DNA from: Hirsutella rhossiliensis
Taxonomy: Eukaryota; Ascomycota; Sordariomycetes; Hypocreales; Ophiocordycipitaceae
Direction of reading: 5' to 3'
Assembly: GCF_020360975.1 (NCBI RefSeq)
Contig: NW_025408667.1
Span: forward strand, 10,168,001-10,232,000
Length of the DNA: 64,000 bases
The notes below the pieces were generated by a model. It did not search any database. It saw nothing but the letters and a program-made list of their open reading frames with translations, and had not been told where the DNA came from. The position numbers and the translations under genes were made by a program. Shown piece after piece: positions 37,697 through 48,794 of the stretch. Every line of letters starts with the position of its first letter. Positions within the stretch are counted from its first letter, which is position 1.

Positions 37697-38392
37697 TATA
37701 AGAATATACCCTTATATTCCTATTTTACTGTTATAAAGAAATAATAGGCATAGGAGACTTTATAGAATAAGCTAGTAAAAAGAGGCTCTATAATACAGTC
37801 TAAGGGAATAACCCTTAAAAGACAAAGACCTCTACTAGATAACTATACCTTCCTCTAGGAAAAGCGGGTTAGGATAAGCCTATCCTTACAAATAAAAATA
37901 TGCATAAAGTGCATAAGTTAATTACGAGTAGAACGGATACCCTATTGCCTATTTTGGCCTAGCGGTTCCGAAGATATCCGCGATACGAGAATAGGTAGGG
38001 CATAGAACATTCTAGTTAAATCCACTACTTATGCCAGAACCCATAGTCTTACGTTAACCATCACGCCACAATCAGACCACCTACTGAGTTAGGAAGATAT
38101 ACTATAGATAGAGCTTTTTAAGCACTATAGAATGTGCTAGAAAGCTGACTAATTGGTCTACTAGTAGGCGAGCAATGGTCTATAAAAGACAAAGGATTTC
38201 CCTAGGAGTAGTAGATAGAACAAGCAAGTTTACAAGCATCTTTTGCAACGCTATTCTTTTAATATATTATTCAGCCCCTTATATGCTCGTTATAAATTCC
38301 AGACGAAATCCTACCCTATACTCCTTCGACCGATCTTTCCGCTTACGTTATCGATTACCCGATTCTACGCTTATTGCTTATACCTTCTTATA
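37697..38392 (+). repeat. CopC 3' LTR
   Basis: 696 bases matching 32394-33090. Differences are few and mostly C/T or G/A, plus one missing G near 37752 and a 15 bp segment at 37900-37914 that is inverted relative to the 5' LTR. The open frames at 38175-38440 are LTR-internal shadows. Confidence 0.95.
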
Positions 38393-38397
38393 AATAT

Positions 38398-39084
38398 CTA
38401 CCTTAATTTTCTTTATATCGCTAGTAGTAGGATTAAATAATCCCTCTTAACGGCTAGCGTTTCTAGATATAATATACCTATAGATTACGAGGTTATAAAA
38501 TTTAGAGTTAAAATTTTTAGAGTTAAAGGATATCTTATTATAACTATCTTATTACTTACTTTCTTATTTATTAATAGGAGGTAGGCGTTCTCTATAAGCT
38601 ACCGCGTAAAGGAGAGCTAAGGTTAAGGTTATTAAGGTATCCCTCGTTAGTACCTATATTAGTATTATTAATACGTATATAAGTAAGAAGTCTTAGTAGG
38701 GTTCTAGAACGGTTTAGATTACGCTATTATCGCTATTTATATCTTTTAAAGTATTATATAAGGATTATAGTTTCTTAACTAAGTCGCTAGTATTAAGGGT
38801 TATAGGGCTAATAATAAGAGCTCGGGGTTTTTTAGTATTAGCTTATTACTTTTCCTTTACTACTAGCGAAGGTATTATTTAATTATTTATTTCCTAGTAA
38901 GTCTATCGCCTTATTAGGTCCCTAACTCTAGCTATTAAGGTAGTTACTACTTTAATTATTAAATCCCTAGATTTTATTTTTTCTAAATAGTACCGTTATC
39001 CTTTAAGTATTCTTAGCTTTATAAAGCTACTTATCGCTATATAAATAGAACGGAATAACGAGTTTATGCCTTAGAGACTAGTTT
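38398..39084 (-). pseudogene. G3 leader and start of gag
   Basis: The 5' end of G3 internal sequence on the minus strand, between its 5' LTR and the CopC target site. No clear motif is seen; frames are broken by Gln/Trp-type stops. Confidence 0.5.
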
Positions 39085-39399
39085 TAATAGGGATAAGGGT
39101 ATATACCTAAAGCACGCGTAGTATATAGCTAAGGATTAATAGAGTAATTAACTATATAATTATTTAATTATCGGTCCTATATATAGCTCTAAGGGCCTTA
39201 GGTTATAGATATAAATCTTAGAGATTTCTTTACTCTATGCCTCTTTATTTCTATTAAAGTCGCGTAACTAGCGGCCTTTACTTTAAAGGGGAAAAACAAA
39301 AATTTAAATTAACTATAATTAAGGAAGATACTTAATTAGATAATTAAGGTCTTTATAAAGCCTTTAAGTATACTTTAAAGTAAGTTAAAAGGGGAGTAC
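39085..39399 (-). repeat. G3 5' LTR, first part
   Basis: 315 bases matching 20889-21203, ending with AGTAC, which is the target duplication of G2 copy 2. The remaining 60 bases resume at 47258. Confidence 0.92.
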
Positions 39400-39869
39400 T
39401 ATTACGACCACGGTCTAGTAAACCGCGGGGACTAGTATATATTACGAGGATATATAACGTAAGGAGTAAGGAATATTAAACGGACCGACGGGATAATTAA
39501 GTTTAGAGCAATAGGTTACTCTAGCGCTTTAACGCTTTATAGCTAGGATCGTAGGATCGCTCTAGCGCTCTAGCGCTCCTAGGCTACGGGATTACCTAGT
39601 GCTCTCGGCGATCTAAGGAAGCTCTTAAGATATATAAGGAAGGAACGGAATACTCCTTTAGATAGATAGCTCGATAGCTTTTAATATATTATAGATCTTT
39701 ATTACGATTCTATCTCTAATTCTAATTACCTAGTTATAGTCTATAGTCTATAACCTTTAACTTATTACTAACGTAATATACTTATTATTACTTAGACTAC
39801 GCCTTATTATATCTATTAATATAAACCCCTCGATAGGTTTATCCCTTAGGAATAATACCGGTCGTTATA
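39400..39869 (+). repeat. G2 copy 2 5' LTR
   Basis: 470 bases, TATTACGACC to GTCGTTATA, including the GCTCTAGCGCTCTAGCGCTC module near 39560. Confidence 0.95.
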
Positions 39870-41750
39870 TATTAAAAGCTCTTATTTAGTATAATACTAT
39901 ATTACTTTAAGTAATATTATAACTATTAATATACTTATATAGTAAGCTAGATTAACTAACTCTAGAGCTACTATATCGCCTTAGGATATAATACGCGAGA
40001 TTATTACCCTTCGATATAAGGTATAGTTACTTAGGAATAGAGGAGGTAATAGATAAGTTAGGGACCTTAGAGAAGTAGTTAAACTAAAATAGCTAGGACT
40101 ATTTAACGGTACTTATAGTATGCTTTAAGACTTTCTTACTTAACTTAAAGCCTACTATTAGTTTTACCTTACTAAACTCTTAGACCTAGTTAAAAAGGTA
40201 CTCTACGTAGGAAATTATTTATCTAGAACAGTACTCGCTTAGTTTAGACCTATTATAAGGGATTTTCTTAATAACTAACTAGTATAACGAGATAATAAGA
40301 TAGACGAAGTCTTTACTAGTTTCTAAGGATTTAAAGAAGCTATTATAAAGGTATTTAGAATAACTAACGAGGAACGAGAAGCTAAATAAAAACTTTAAGA
40401 ACTTTAATAAAGGATCTTAGTATCGGATTATACTATAAAGTTCCGTTAAGTTACCTTAAAGCTTAATTAAGATAACAAACCTCTTATATTACGATTCTAC
40501 GATAGGCTTAAAGAAGAAGTTAAGAACGAGCTCTATAAGGAAAATCGACCTAATAACCTCTTAGACTATATTACTATAGTAGTACGAATCGACGATAAAT
40601 AGTATACGTAACGCTAAGAAAAGAAATAAGGAAGAGGAAACTAAAACCCTTCTTATAGGAATAACTTTAACTAACGCGCTAACTATAAAAAGAAGCGCGA
40701 AACTCTTATTACTTACGCCTATATAACTAACCTAAGTAAGATAGATCTAGATATAATATAGAAAAGTAAAGGAAAGTATTTTAACTATAGGAAACTTAGA
40801 TATTACTTTAAGGAATATAGATAACCTTATAAGGAAAAGAAAACCTATTAAGTACTAGCCTTAAAAGGTAAGAAATACTTAAACGCTACTAATAGATAGG
40901 AACTAAAGTATAAACTCTTTAGTTAAACTATATATTACGACGATAAATATATAGTATACTTAAGCAATAAGAACGGTACTAAATAGTTCCTAAAGCTACT
41001 AAAGAAAACCCTTATAATAATATAACGAAGGGATCTTAAAATATAGAAATAAGTTAAATTTATAGAACTAGAATACCCTTATCTTAAAGGAGTCTCTTAA
41101 GACTAAATTAGGAAGAACGGTAAATAATTCTAAGAGGATATATAAAATAAAAATCGATAATAATAATAGGCAGTCTATAAGTAATATAATAAAGAAAATA
41201 TAGACGTAGTACTTATACTTACGAAACTTAGATAATAACTTAAAGAGGAATAACGAAGTATCGACGATATAAGCTTTAAAGAATAAGAAATACCTAGAGA
41301 AATAAAAGATAAGAACGAACTTATACTACTACCCTCGCTATTAAGGGAGAATACTATAATTAGAGAATACGCTTTATACTTCGAAGAATTTAAAGAAATA
41401 CTTAAAATTAAAACCTAATAAATACCTTAAATTCTTATAAAAAACTAATAAGCTATACTAATTTAATATTAACTAGTACTACGTAGAGGAGACTACGCTA
41501 TAGCTATCGCTATAGTTAATACCTTTATAGCTTTATAATAAGAATAGTAACTATAAGGAGAATTTAAAGACGATCTATAAATACTACTTACTTATAAGCA
41601 CTATAAGTATATTTTATAGATATTATACGTCTACCTAGAATATATAATATACTTCTAGATAAAGGCATAATATAATGCCTTCTTAGTTAGGTTTAAGGGA
41701 TAAGTACTTTCGAAACCCTACCTAAGTATAGAACTAAACTACTAGAAAAT
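39870..41750 (+). pseudogene. G2 copy 2 gag
   Basis: A Gag-like frame with stops at Gln/Trp positions. The zinc knuckle at 40777-40818 keeps C-X2-C-X4-H-X4-C spacing, but all four ligands read TAT (Tyr). A basic KEKK stretch follows. The region between the knuckle and 41750 is acidic (KDKNEL, near 41310) and leads to the protease. Confidence 0.8.
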
Positions 41751-41756
41751 CGATTA

Positions 41757-44590
41757 ACGCTACCTAAATAACTAAGTTATATTATTAGAACCTAATTATA
41801 GTACGCTACTTAAATACCGCGATAATTATAGTTTATTAATAAGATATCTTTTAGAAATATATAAAATCTATAAACACGCTAAAATAAAAGAATAGTATAG
41901 CGCTACTCGCTTTAAAGTATCTAAACTATTAATCTTTTAAAGGCTTATATAATAAGTTAAATATAATAAAGAAGATTATAACGAATATATATACTTAAAC
42001 TATAGAGTTTATAAATATAAAAAAGCATAAGTATAGTATAAACGATATAACGGTATACTAAAAGATTATTAGTAATATATATAAAGGCTATAAGCTATAT
42101 TTAACTAAGGAAAAATCGATATAAAAATACTATACGAAAAATAAAAAGATACTAAACGAAAACTTAACCTTTAATATAAAAATAAATAGAATTATAAAGT
42201 ATAGTACGTAATTAACTACGAAGTAGTATAATATAAATAATATAGCGTTAAGAAATAAGAAATCTTCGATTAGCTATAAGAAATTAGTCTCTTAAGCCCT
42301 AATATAATACTACGCGATGAAAATATAAAGAAACGATACTAATAATAAATCGAAGAAGAATACCTAAATAAAATAAATAAGGACTAAGTAAAAAACGAGG
42401 TACGCTATCTATAAAAGGGCTATAGACTAGTACGATATAATAAGATCTAAGGACCCTATATATAGTAATAGTAAGCTATAGTAACTAAATAGTATTAGAT
42501 ATTTAAATCGTAGGATATTATATATATATACTTTTAGACTATAGCGCGATAGGTAATTACGTTTTACTTAGAGTTATTAATCGTTACTAACTTATATAGA
42601 GATATAAGAAAGATCTATATAAACTTACGAATATTAAAAGAGAGGCCTTTAACTATAATAACGGAATTATTAATATAGAGATTAATTACCTTAATATTAA
42701 TATCTAGGGCTATAATAAATAAGTTAACTTTAATATTATAGATATTAAAGAACACGACCTTATATTAGGGCTTCTATAGCTATAGGAGAGCAACCTACTA
42801 ATTAACTAGAAAACTAGCTAGCTATATTAGAACGAAGATATAAGTTTCTAAGACTAGTAGATTTAAGAGAAAGTAAAATTTTACGATAATTTAGCTACTA
42901 AATAAGATAAAAGGAATAACCGTTTAAGTAAATTATTATAGGCTTTAGCGATATAAATAAAGATAGTAACCGAACTAGCGGATATAATAAAATCGACTAA
43001 TAAGACCTATATACTAACTAATACGGCTATATAACTTAGTATCTAATATAAATAGAATAAAGGATATAATATAAAGATCTAAAGAGTTATTACTACTCTA
43101 AGGAAAGACCTTAAATAAATTAATAAAGAGCTTAAGTTAAGAGGAACTAGCTCTTAAGAGAAAGAATAAAGCTTATAAGATAGAATAAAGAATATCCCTT
43201 AGGAATACTAGAAATATAATAAACTCTTTAAGGAAGAACTTAAGATAGGGTTACTTAAATATAGTTAATAGGACTACGAAATTTATCTTAAGGATAGAAT
43301 AACGCCGACGTTCTATAAGATCTATAACCTAAACGAAAAATAACTATAAACGCTACGCGACTACCTTAACGAGAATCTATAAAAGGGATATATATAAATA
43401 TTAATATCTAAAGTAGGCTATTTAGTTATATTTATTCTAAAGAAAAACGGTAAGCTATAACTAGTTATCGACTATAGACGCTTAAACGATATTATAATAA
43501 AGGACTAAATACTATTACCGCTTATATTAAAACTACGAGATCGACTATAAAGTAAAAAATAGTTTATAGCCCTTAACCTTAAAAGCGCCTATAACTTAAT
43601 ATATAGAAAAAAGGGATATAAATAAATAATAGCTTTTAAAACGAAATTCGGACTATTTAAATATCTAGTAATACTATTTAGACTTATAAATATACTAGCT
43701 ACCTTTTAATAGATAATTAATAATATCCTATGCGAATACTTAAATATCTTTATAATAGTATACCTAGATAATATCTTAATCTTCTTAGATACCCTAAAAG
43801 AATATAAGGAATATATTTATAAGGTACTTAGCGTACTTTAGAATATAAAGTTACTAGTTAAACTAGAAAAAAGTAAGTTCTATATATAGGAAGTAGACTT
43901 CCTTAAATATACGATCTTACTAAGAGAGATATAAATATAATAAGATAAGATTAACTTAGTTAAAGAATAGCTAACGCTAAAGAATATTAAGGACGTATAA
44001 AGTTTCCTAGGATTTATAAATTACTACTAACGATTTATTAAAGATTTTAGAAAGATTATAGTATTACTATATGACTTAATAAAAAAGGAAAAAGAATTTA
44101 TATAGGACGATAAAGCTAACGAAGCTTTTAAATATATTAAGACTATAATTACGTAAGAACTAGTCTTAACTACCTTTAATCTAGAACGATAAATCGAACT
44201 CGAAACTAATATATTAAACTTTACTTTAAGAGTATAAATTAAATAGAAAGATAATAAAGGAAGACTATAACTAATTATATTCTACATAAAAAAGCTATAT
44301 AGCGTAGAACTTAATTACCCTATCTATAATAAAGAATTCCTTATAATTATTTAAGCTTTTAAGGAATTTCGATACTACCTTCTTAAAAGTAAGTATAAAG
44401 TTAAGGTCTATATAGATTATAAGAATATCTTATACTTTATAATAATATAATAGTTAAACGGACGATAGATCTAATAGGCCGAATATTTATTAGAATTCGA
44501 CTATAAAATAATTTATAGAAAAGGAATAGAAAACGGTCGAGCTAATACCCTTAGTCGACGAAGTAACTACGATATAAGAGCACCTATAAT
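41757..44590 (+). pseudogene. G2 copy 2 protease, reverse transcriptase, RNase H
   Basis: A retropepsin-like region ends near 42790 (HDLILGLL). RT runs about 43420-43930: LVIDYRRLND, IALNLKSAYNLI, KFGLFKYLVILFRL, then YLDN at 43761-43772 where YLDD is expected. SFLGFINYY near 44005 opens the RNase H connection. RNase H continues to about 44570 with GIENGRANTLSR, the normal end of the domain. RIP accounts for the Asp to Asn change, because GATGAT holds a TpG. Confidence 0.87.
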
Positions 44591-46070
44591 AAAAGAATAG
44601 CTCCTAGAAATCAACGAAAACGGAAACTACTAGCAACGATAGCTAAAAATAATATTTAAAGTATAACCTAATAACTTAATATACTAGAAGATCCTAAAAT
44701 AGATAAAAGAATATAAAGTACTAAAGGGATATAATATAGAATATTCGGAAGTTCTAATATATAAGAATAAAATCTAGATACTACTAGCGTTACGAGATAA
44801 AGTTATATAAGATATATATAAATATCTAATATATAGATACTAAGGAATCTAAAGAATAATAAAACGGATTAAACGATAATATAACTTCCTATAGCTTAAG
44901 GAAGTAGTATAATAAGTTATTAAAAAATATAAACTTTATATATAAAGTAAAGCTAAACGATATAAGCTATATAGAGAACTATAACCGCTACTAGTACTAG
45001 AAAAACTATAGGATTTAATAGCTTTTAATTATATTATAAAGCTACTACTATTAAAAGAACTTATAACTAACGTTAAGTACGATAGTATATTTATTATTAC
45101 TAACTAATTAACGAAGTATAGATACTTCTTACTATATAAATAAGTAAGTAATATAGAAGAGCTAGTATATATATTCCTATAAATAATTATTAGTAATTAT
45201 AGACTACTAAACGAGATTATCTTTAATAAAGGAAGTATATTTATAGCTAAGTTTTAGTAAGCTTTTATAGTATAATTAAGGACGAAATATAAGCTTAGTA
45301 TAGCTTATTATCTATAAATAGATAGATAAATAGAACGACTTAACTAAACGCTTAAATAATATTTATAATACTATATTAGTTATAAATAAAATAATTAGGT
45401 TAAATAGCTACTAATAGCGTAACTAGCTTATAATAGCTTAGTTATAGAAATAACTAAGCTCTTACTAGTATATACTAATTATAGATATAACCTAGAAGTA
45501 TTTAAGGTTACTTAATAAGGACTATAAGCGGAACGAGCAATACTATAAGTAGATTAGCTATAAAAATTATATAAAGAAATATAATAAGAACTTTAATTTA
45601 TTAGAGAACGAATATCTACTTACTATAATCGGAAAAGATTATAAGGACTAATCTTTTAAGAGGGAGATATAGTCTACCTTATATAACGAAATATTAAAAT
45701 AAAATAACTAAGTAATAAATTAGATTTTAAGAAACTTAGACCGTTTAAGGTTAAGAAAACTATTTTAAAAGTTAACTATAAACTTTTGCTACTAATAATA
45801 ATATAGATATACCCGATATTTTATATCTTATTATTAGAACTAGCGCTATAAAACGCTAAACTATAGGAAAAAATCGAAGTTAACGACGATTAAGAATATA
45901 AAGTAAAATAAATACTAGATATAAGAAAATAAGGTTAGTAATAAGAATACCTTATTAAGTAAAAGGGATATAGACTAAAGGAAAATACCTAGGAACTACT
46001 TAAGCACTTAACCTATTATAGTTCTTTACTCTAATAGTTTTATTAAGCGAACCCTTACTTAGAAATATAG
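44591..46070 (+). pseudogene. G2 copy 2 integrase and chromodomain
   Basis: A zinc-binding segment lies at about 44810-44960. The core is at about 45030-45460 (DLIAFNYI, YRYFLLYK, NEIIFNKGSIF, then DRQIERLN with the catalytic Glu and a LLLVYTNYRYN block). A GDIVYL segment near 45670 and KLRPFKVKK follow. A chromodomain-like end lies at about 45870-46030 (EYKVK.ILDIRKQG, EYLIK.KGY, ENTQELLKHL). Its last codons overlap the antisense frame that begins downstream. Confidence 0.82.
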
Positions 46071-46338
46071 GGTTACTAAGAATAGCATCCTAGTCTAATA
46101 CGTCTAAGGTACTAAACGATTAAACCTCGCTAATAGTAATAGTTTCCTTATTCGATAAATAAACCGATTTATCTTAAAAAGAACGCGTTATACTATCTTC
46201 TTTATTAATAGCTTATATACCCCGCTAAAATAACTTACTACCTCGGTCCTTTAAGAAACGCTTTTATTTCCTAATCTAAGCTAAGTAAGCTATCGCTTCT
46301 TCTAACGCTTCTTCTACTTTCTATTCGTTTAAATTGAT
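46000..46338 (-). pseudogene. G2 copy 2 antisense small ORF
   Basis: 113 codons on the strand opposite pol, overlapping its 3' end tail to tail. The start is degenerate (ATC where an ATG may have stood). The product is helical and charged, with EEALEEAIAYLA, then IRK.KRFLKDRGSKLF.RGI, then an acidic KEDSITRSF and a Ser/Thr-rich tail. All interruptions are TAG/TAA at likely Gln sites. The same frame with the same length is at 56296-56634 in copy 1. Short proteins with an RxxRxFLxxRG-like helix are common as hypothetical proteins in fungal genomes, to my memory, but no function is known to me. Confidence 0.6.
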
Positions 46339-46782
46339 CTTTTACTATTAATTTATAATACGATAAACTAGAAAAAAAGGAATATTAGCGAAAAGAATAA
46401 TAAAGAAGGAAAGGGATAAAATAAACGGGCGGACGCTATATTATAACTATTATAAGAACGGCCTATAGAGGTATATTTAGAATACTAATTAGAACGCTCG
46501 CCGACCTTATAAGTTAGGCCTAATTAAAAATAACGGGAGTAAGGTATAATTTTAATACCGTAGATCTCGGTCTAGGACGCTAGCTTTAATCGTTAACGCG
46601 ATTTATCGGAATTATAAGAACGGGATTTTTAAATATAACTAAATATACTATTAGTAGTATATCCTAAAAGGATAAAGGAACAAGGAACGCTATACTTACG
46701 CACGACGCGATAAGGGTATATTTATATACGGCGGCTAAGGTAGTAGGTCTTAAAGGCAAGACTAAAAGGAGGGGAGGCATCC
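46339..46782 (+). other. G2 copy 2 3' untranslated region and polypurine tract
   Basis: No clear frame is seen. AAAAGGAGGGGAGGCATCC just before the 3' LTR is the probable polypurine tract. Confidence 0.6.
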
Positions 46783-47252
46783 TATTACGACTATGGTCTA
46801 GCGAACTACGGGGACTAGTATATATTACGAGAACACGTAACGTAGGGAGTAAGGAATATTAAACGGACTAACGGGCTAATTAAGTTTAGAGCGACGGGTT
46901 ACTCTAGCGCTCTAACGCTCTATAGCTAGGATCGTAGGATCGCTTTAGCGCTCTAGCGCTCCTAGGCTATAGGATTACCTAGTACTCTTAGCGATCTAGG
47001 GAAGCTCTTAAGATATATAAGGAAGGAATAGAATACTCCTTTAGATAGATAGCTTAATAGCTTTTAATATATTATAGATCTTTATTATAATTTTATCTTT
47101 AATTCTAATTACCTAGTTATAGTCTACGGTCTACGACCTCTAACTTATTACTAACGTAATATACTTATTATTGCTTAGACCACGCCCTATTATATCTACT
47201 AATATAAACCCCTTAATAGGTTTATCCCTTAGGAATAACACCGGTCGTTATA
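46783..47252 (+). repeat. G2 copy 2 3' LTR
   Basis: 470 bases, same length as the 5' LTR, ending GTCGTTATA with TSD AGTAC after it. Confidence 0.95.
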
Positions 47253-47257
47253 AGTAC

Positions 47258-47317
47258 TAGGGGTCTTATCCCTTTAACGGGCTAATATCTATAGGGGTAC
47301 GATCTTACCCGTTAAAC
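47258..47317 (-). repeat. G3 5' LTR, remaining part
   Basis: 60 bases matching the end of 20889-21263 (GGGGTCTTATCC to CCCGTTAAAC). With 39085-39399 it makes exactly 375 bases. Confidence 0.92.
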
Positions 47318-47322
47318 TACCT

Positions 47323-48608
47323 TCTTAAAAGTAAGTATAAAGTTAAGGTTTATATAGATTATAAAAATATCTTATACTTTATAATAATATAATAGTTAAA
47401 TAGATAATAGATTTAATAGGCCGAATACTTATTAGAATTTAAATATAAAATAATCTATAGAAAAGGAATAGAAAACGGTTAAGTTAATACCCTTAGTTAA
47501 TAAAGTAACTACGATATAAAGGTACTTATAATAAAAGGATAGCTCCTAGAAATTAATAAAAATAGGAACTATTAGTAACGATAGCTAAATATAATATTTA
47601 AAGTATAACTTAATAACTTAATATATTAAAAGATCCTAAAATTAATAAAAGAATATAAAGTACTAAACGGATATAATATAGAATATTTAGAAGGTTTAAT
47701 ATATAAATATAAAATCTAAATACTATTAGAATTATAAAATAAAGCTATATAAGATATATATAAATATTTAATATATAAATACTAAGGAATCTAAAGAATA
47801 ATAAAACGGATTAAATAATAATAATACTTTTTATAGCTTAAAGAAGTAGTATAATAAGTTATTAAAGAATATAAACTTTATATATAAAGTAAAGATAAAT
47901 AATATAAACTATATAGAGAATTATAACTATTACTAGTACTAAAGAAACTATAGGATTTAATAGCTTTTAACTATATTATAAAGCTACTACTATTAAAAGA
48001 ACTTATAACTAACGTTATTACGAAAAAGATATAGCCGCCTATTAAATATAAGCGACAGCGTTAATTAACGTATATAGAGTACGCGATATACCCCCTTAGG
48101 GATATTAGGTTAATTCGTCCTAGGATACCTAGATATCCTAGACTATAGCGGGAATTTTTATATAAGTAGGCCCTATACTAAAACCGCGCTTAATTACGCT
48201 AGCGGGACTCGAACTATAGGCCTTTAGGTAATACGCGCTAGGCTAGCTAAAAGAAGTGCGTGCGTAGTTACTAGGAAGTTCTTAGAGGGGTAACCCCTCC
48301 GCCTAGGCTTATAACTATTATAAAAAAGATATAGCCGCCTATTAAATATAAGCGATAGCGTTAATTAACGTATATAGAGTACGCAATAAACGTTAAGTAT
48401 AATAGTATATTTATTATTACTAATAGATTAATAAAGTATAGATACTTTTTACTATATAAAGAAGTAAGTAATATAAAAGAGCTAGTATATATATTCCTAT
48501 AAATAATTATTAGTAATTATAGACTATTAAATAAGTTTATCTTTAATAAAGGAAGTACGTTTATAGCTAAATTTTAATAAGCTCTTATAGTATAATTAAG
48601 GACGAAAC
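47323..48608 (+). pseudogene. G2 copy 1 RNase H end and integrase start
   Basis: It matches 44373-45290 of copy 2 with more TA-type changes (the RNase H end, then the integrase zinc-binding segment and the first core strands). It is split by the small tRNA-related element at 48018-48388 and ends at the G4 target site GAAAC (48604-48608). Confidence 0.88.
48018..48388 (-). mobile_element. 371 bp tRNA-related element with terminal direct repeats
   Basis: An insertion in G2 copy 1 flanked by the 7 bp duplication AACGTTA (48011-48017 and 48389-48395). Both ends carry a 71 bp direct repeat (48018-48088 and 48318-48388), exactly 300 bp apart, starting TTA-CG/TA-AAAAAGATATAGCC. Inside, the minus strand holds a tRNA-like piece: GTTCGAGTCCCGC (B-box consensus) at 48214-48202 and a TAGCTAGCCTAGCGCG A-box-like segment about 35 bases before it. 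This could be a tRNA-derived SINE with duplicated tail or a TRIM-type miniature LTR element. A working tRNA is not supported. Confidence 0.75.
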
Positions 48609-48794
48609 TATTATAAAGTAAGTAGAGGTATATATATAAGTACTATCTATAAGATAATATTAATAAGCTATACTAAGCTTTTCTATATATAGCTAGCCTA
48701 TATATATATATATAGGATCTAGCCCTCTATATATAACTATATAGCTTAAGCTATAGCTTAAGCCTATAACCTATAATAGTTAAAGACTCTTATA
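48609..48794 (-). repeat. G4 3' LTR
   Basis: 186 bases matching 55394-55579, with internal AGCTATA and GCTTAAGC palindromic patches. A pyrimidine run (CCCTCCTTTT, about 48800-48809) next to it is the polypurine tract seen from the other strand. Confidence 0.92.

Larger units (their letters stand above)
32394..38392 (+). mobile_element. Copia CopC, the least mutated element
   Basis: 5,999 bp with LTRs of 697 and 696 bp and the duplication AATAT at 32389-32393 and 38393-38397. It carries many CpA and TpG and longer open frames than its neighbours (for example 35016-35243 uninterrupted). It lies in G3 gag and must be younger than G3. Confidence 0.95.
39400..47252 (+). mobile_element. Gypsy G2 copy 2, uninterrupted
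   Basis: 7,853 bp with two 470 bp LTRs and the duplication AGTAC at 39395-39399 and 47253-47257. It serves as the template that proves the joins in copy 1. It is in the 5' LTR of G3, which is itself in copy 1, so the same family has nested in itself. Confidence 0.95.
20889..47317 (-). mobile_element. Large Gypsy G3 on the minus strand, with two passengers
   Basis: Two 375 bp LTRs (20889-21263; and 39085-39399 plus 47258-47317, split by G2 copy 2) bound this element. Its own sequence is about 12.57 kb: 20889-32393, 38398-39399 and 47258-47317. Pol motifs read on the minus strand, so the 5' LTR is the right one. Target duplication is TACTT at 20884-20888 and TACCT at 47318-47322, one mismatch. 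It lies within the RNase H region of G2 copy 1, and the empty site is seen in copy 2 near 44370. Confidence 0.88.

Noticed and set aside
39400..47252. Segmental duplication as the origin of the second G2 copy
   Set aside because: Each copy has its own target duplication and its own flanks, so they are separate insertions.
48195..48265. Possible tRNA gene on the minus strand
   Set aside because: Only the B box and a loose A box are seen; no acceptor stem pairs and it sits inside a repeated element, so it is tRNA-derived and not a gene.
48018..48388. CRISPR-like or satellite array from the two direct repeats
   Set aside because: Only two copies, 300 bp apart, ending exactly at a target duplication, so this is element structure.
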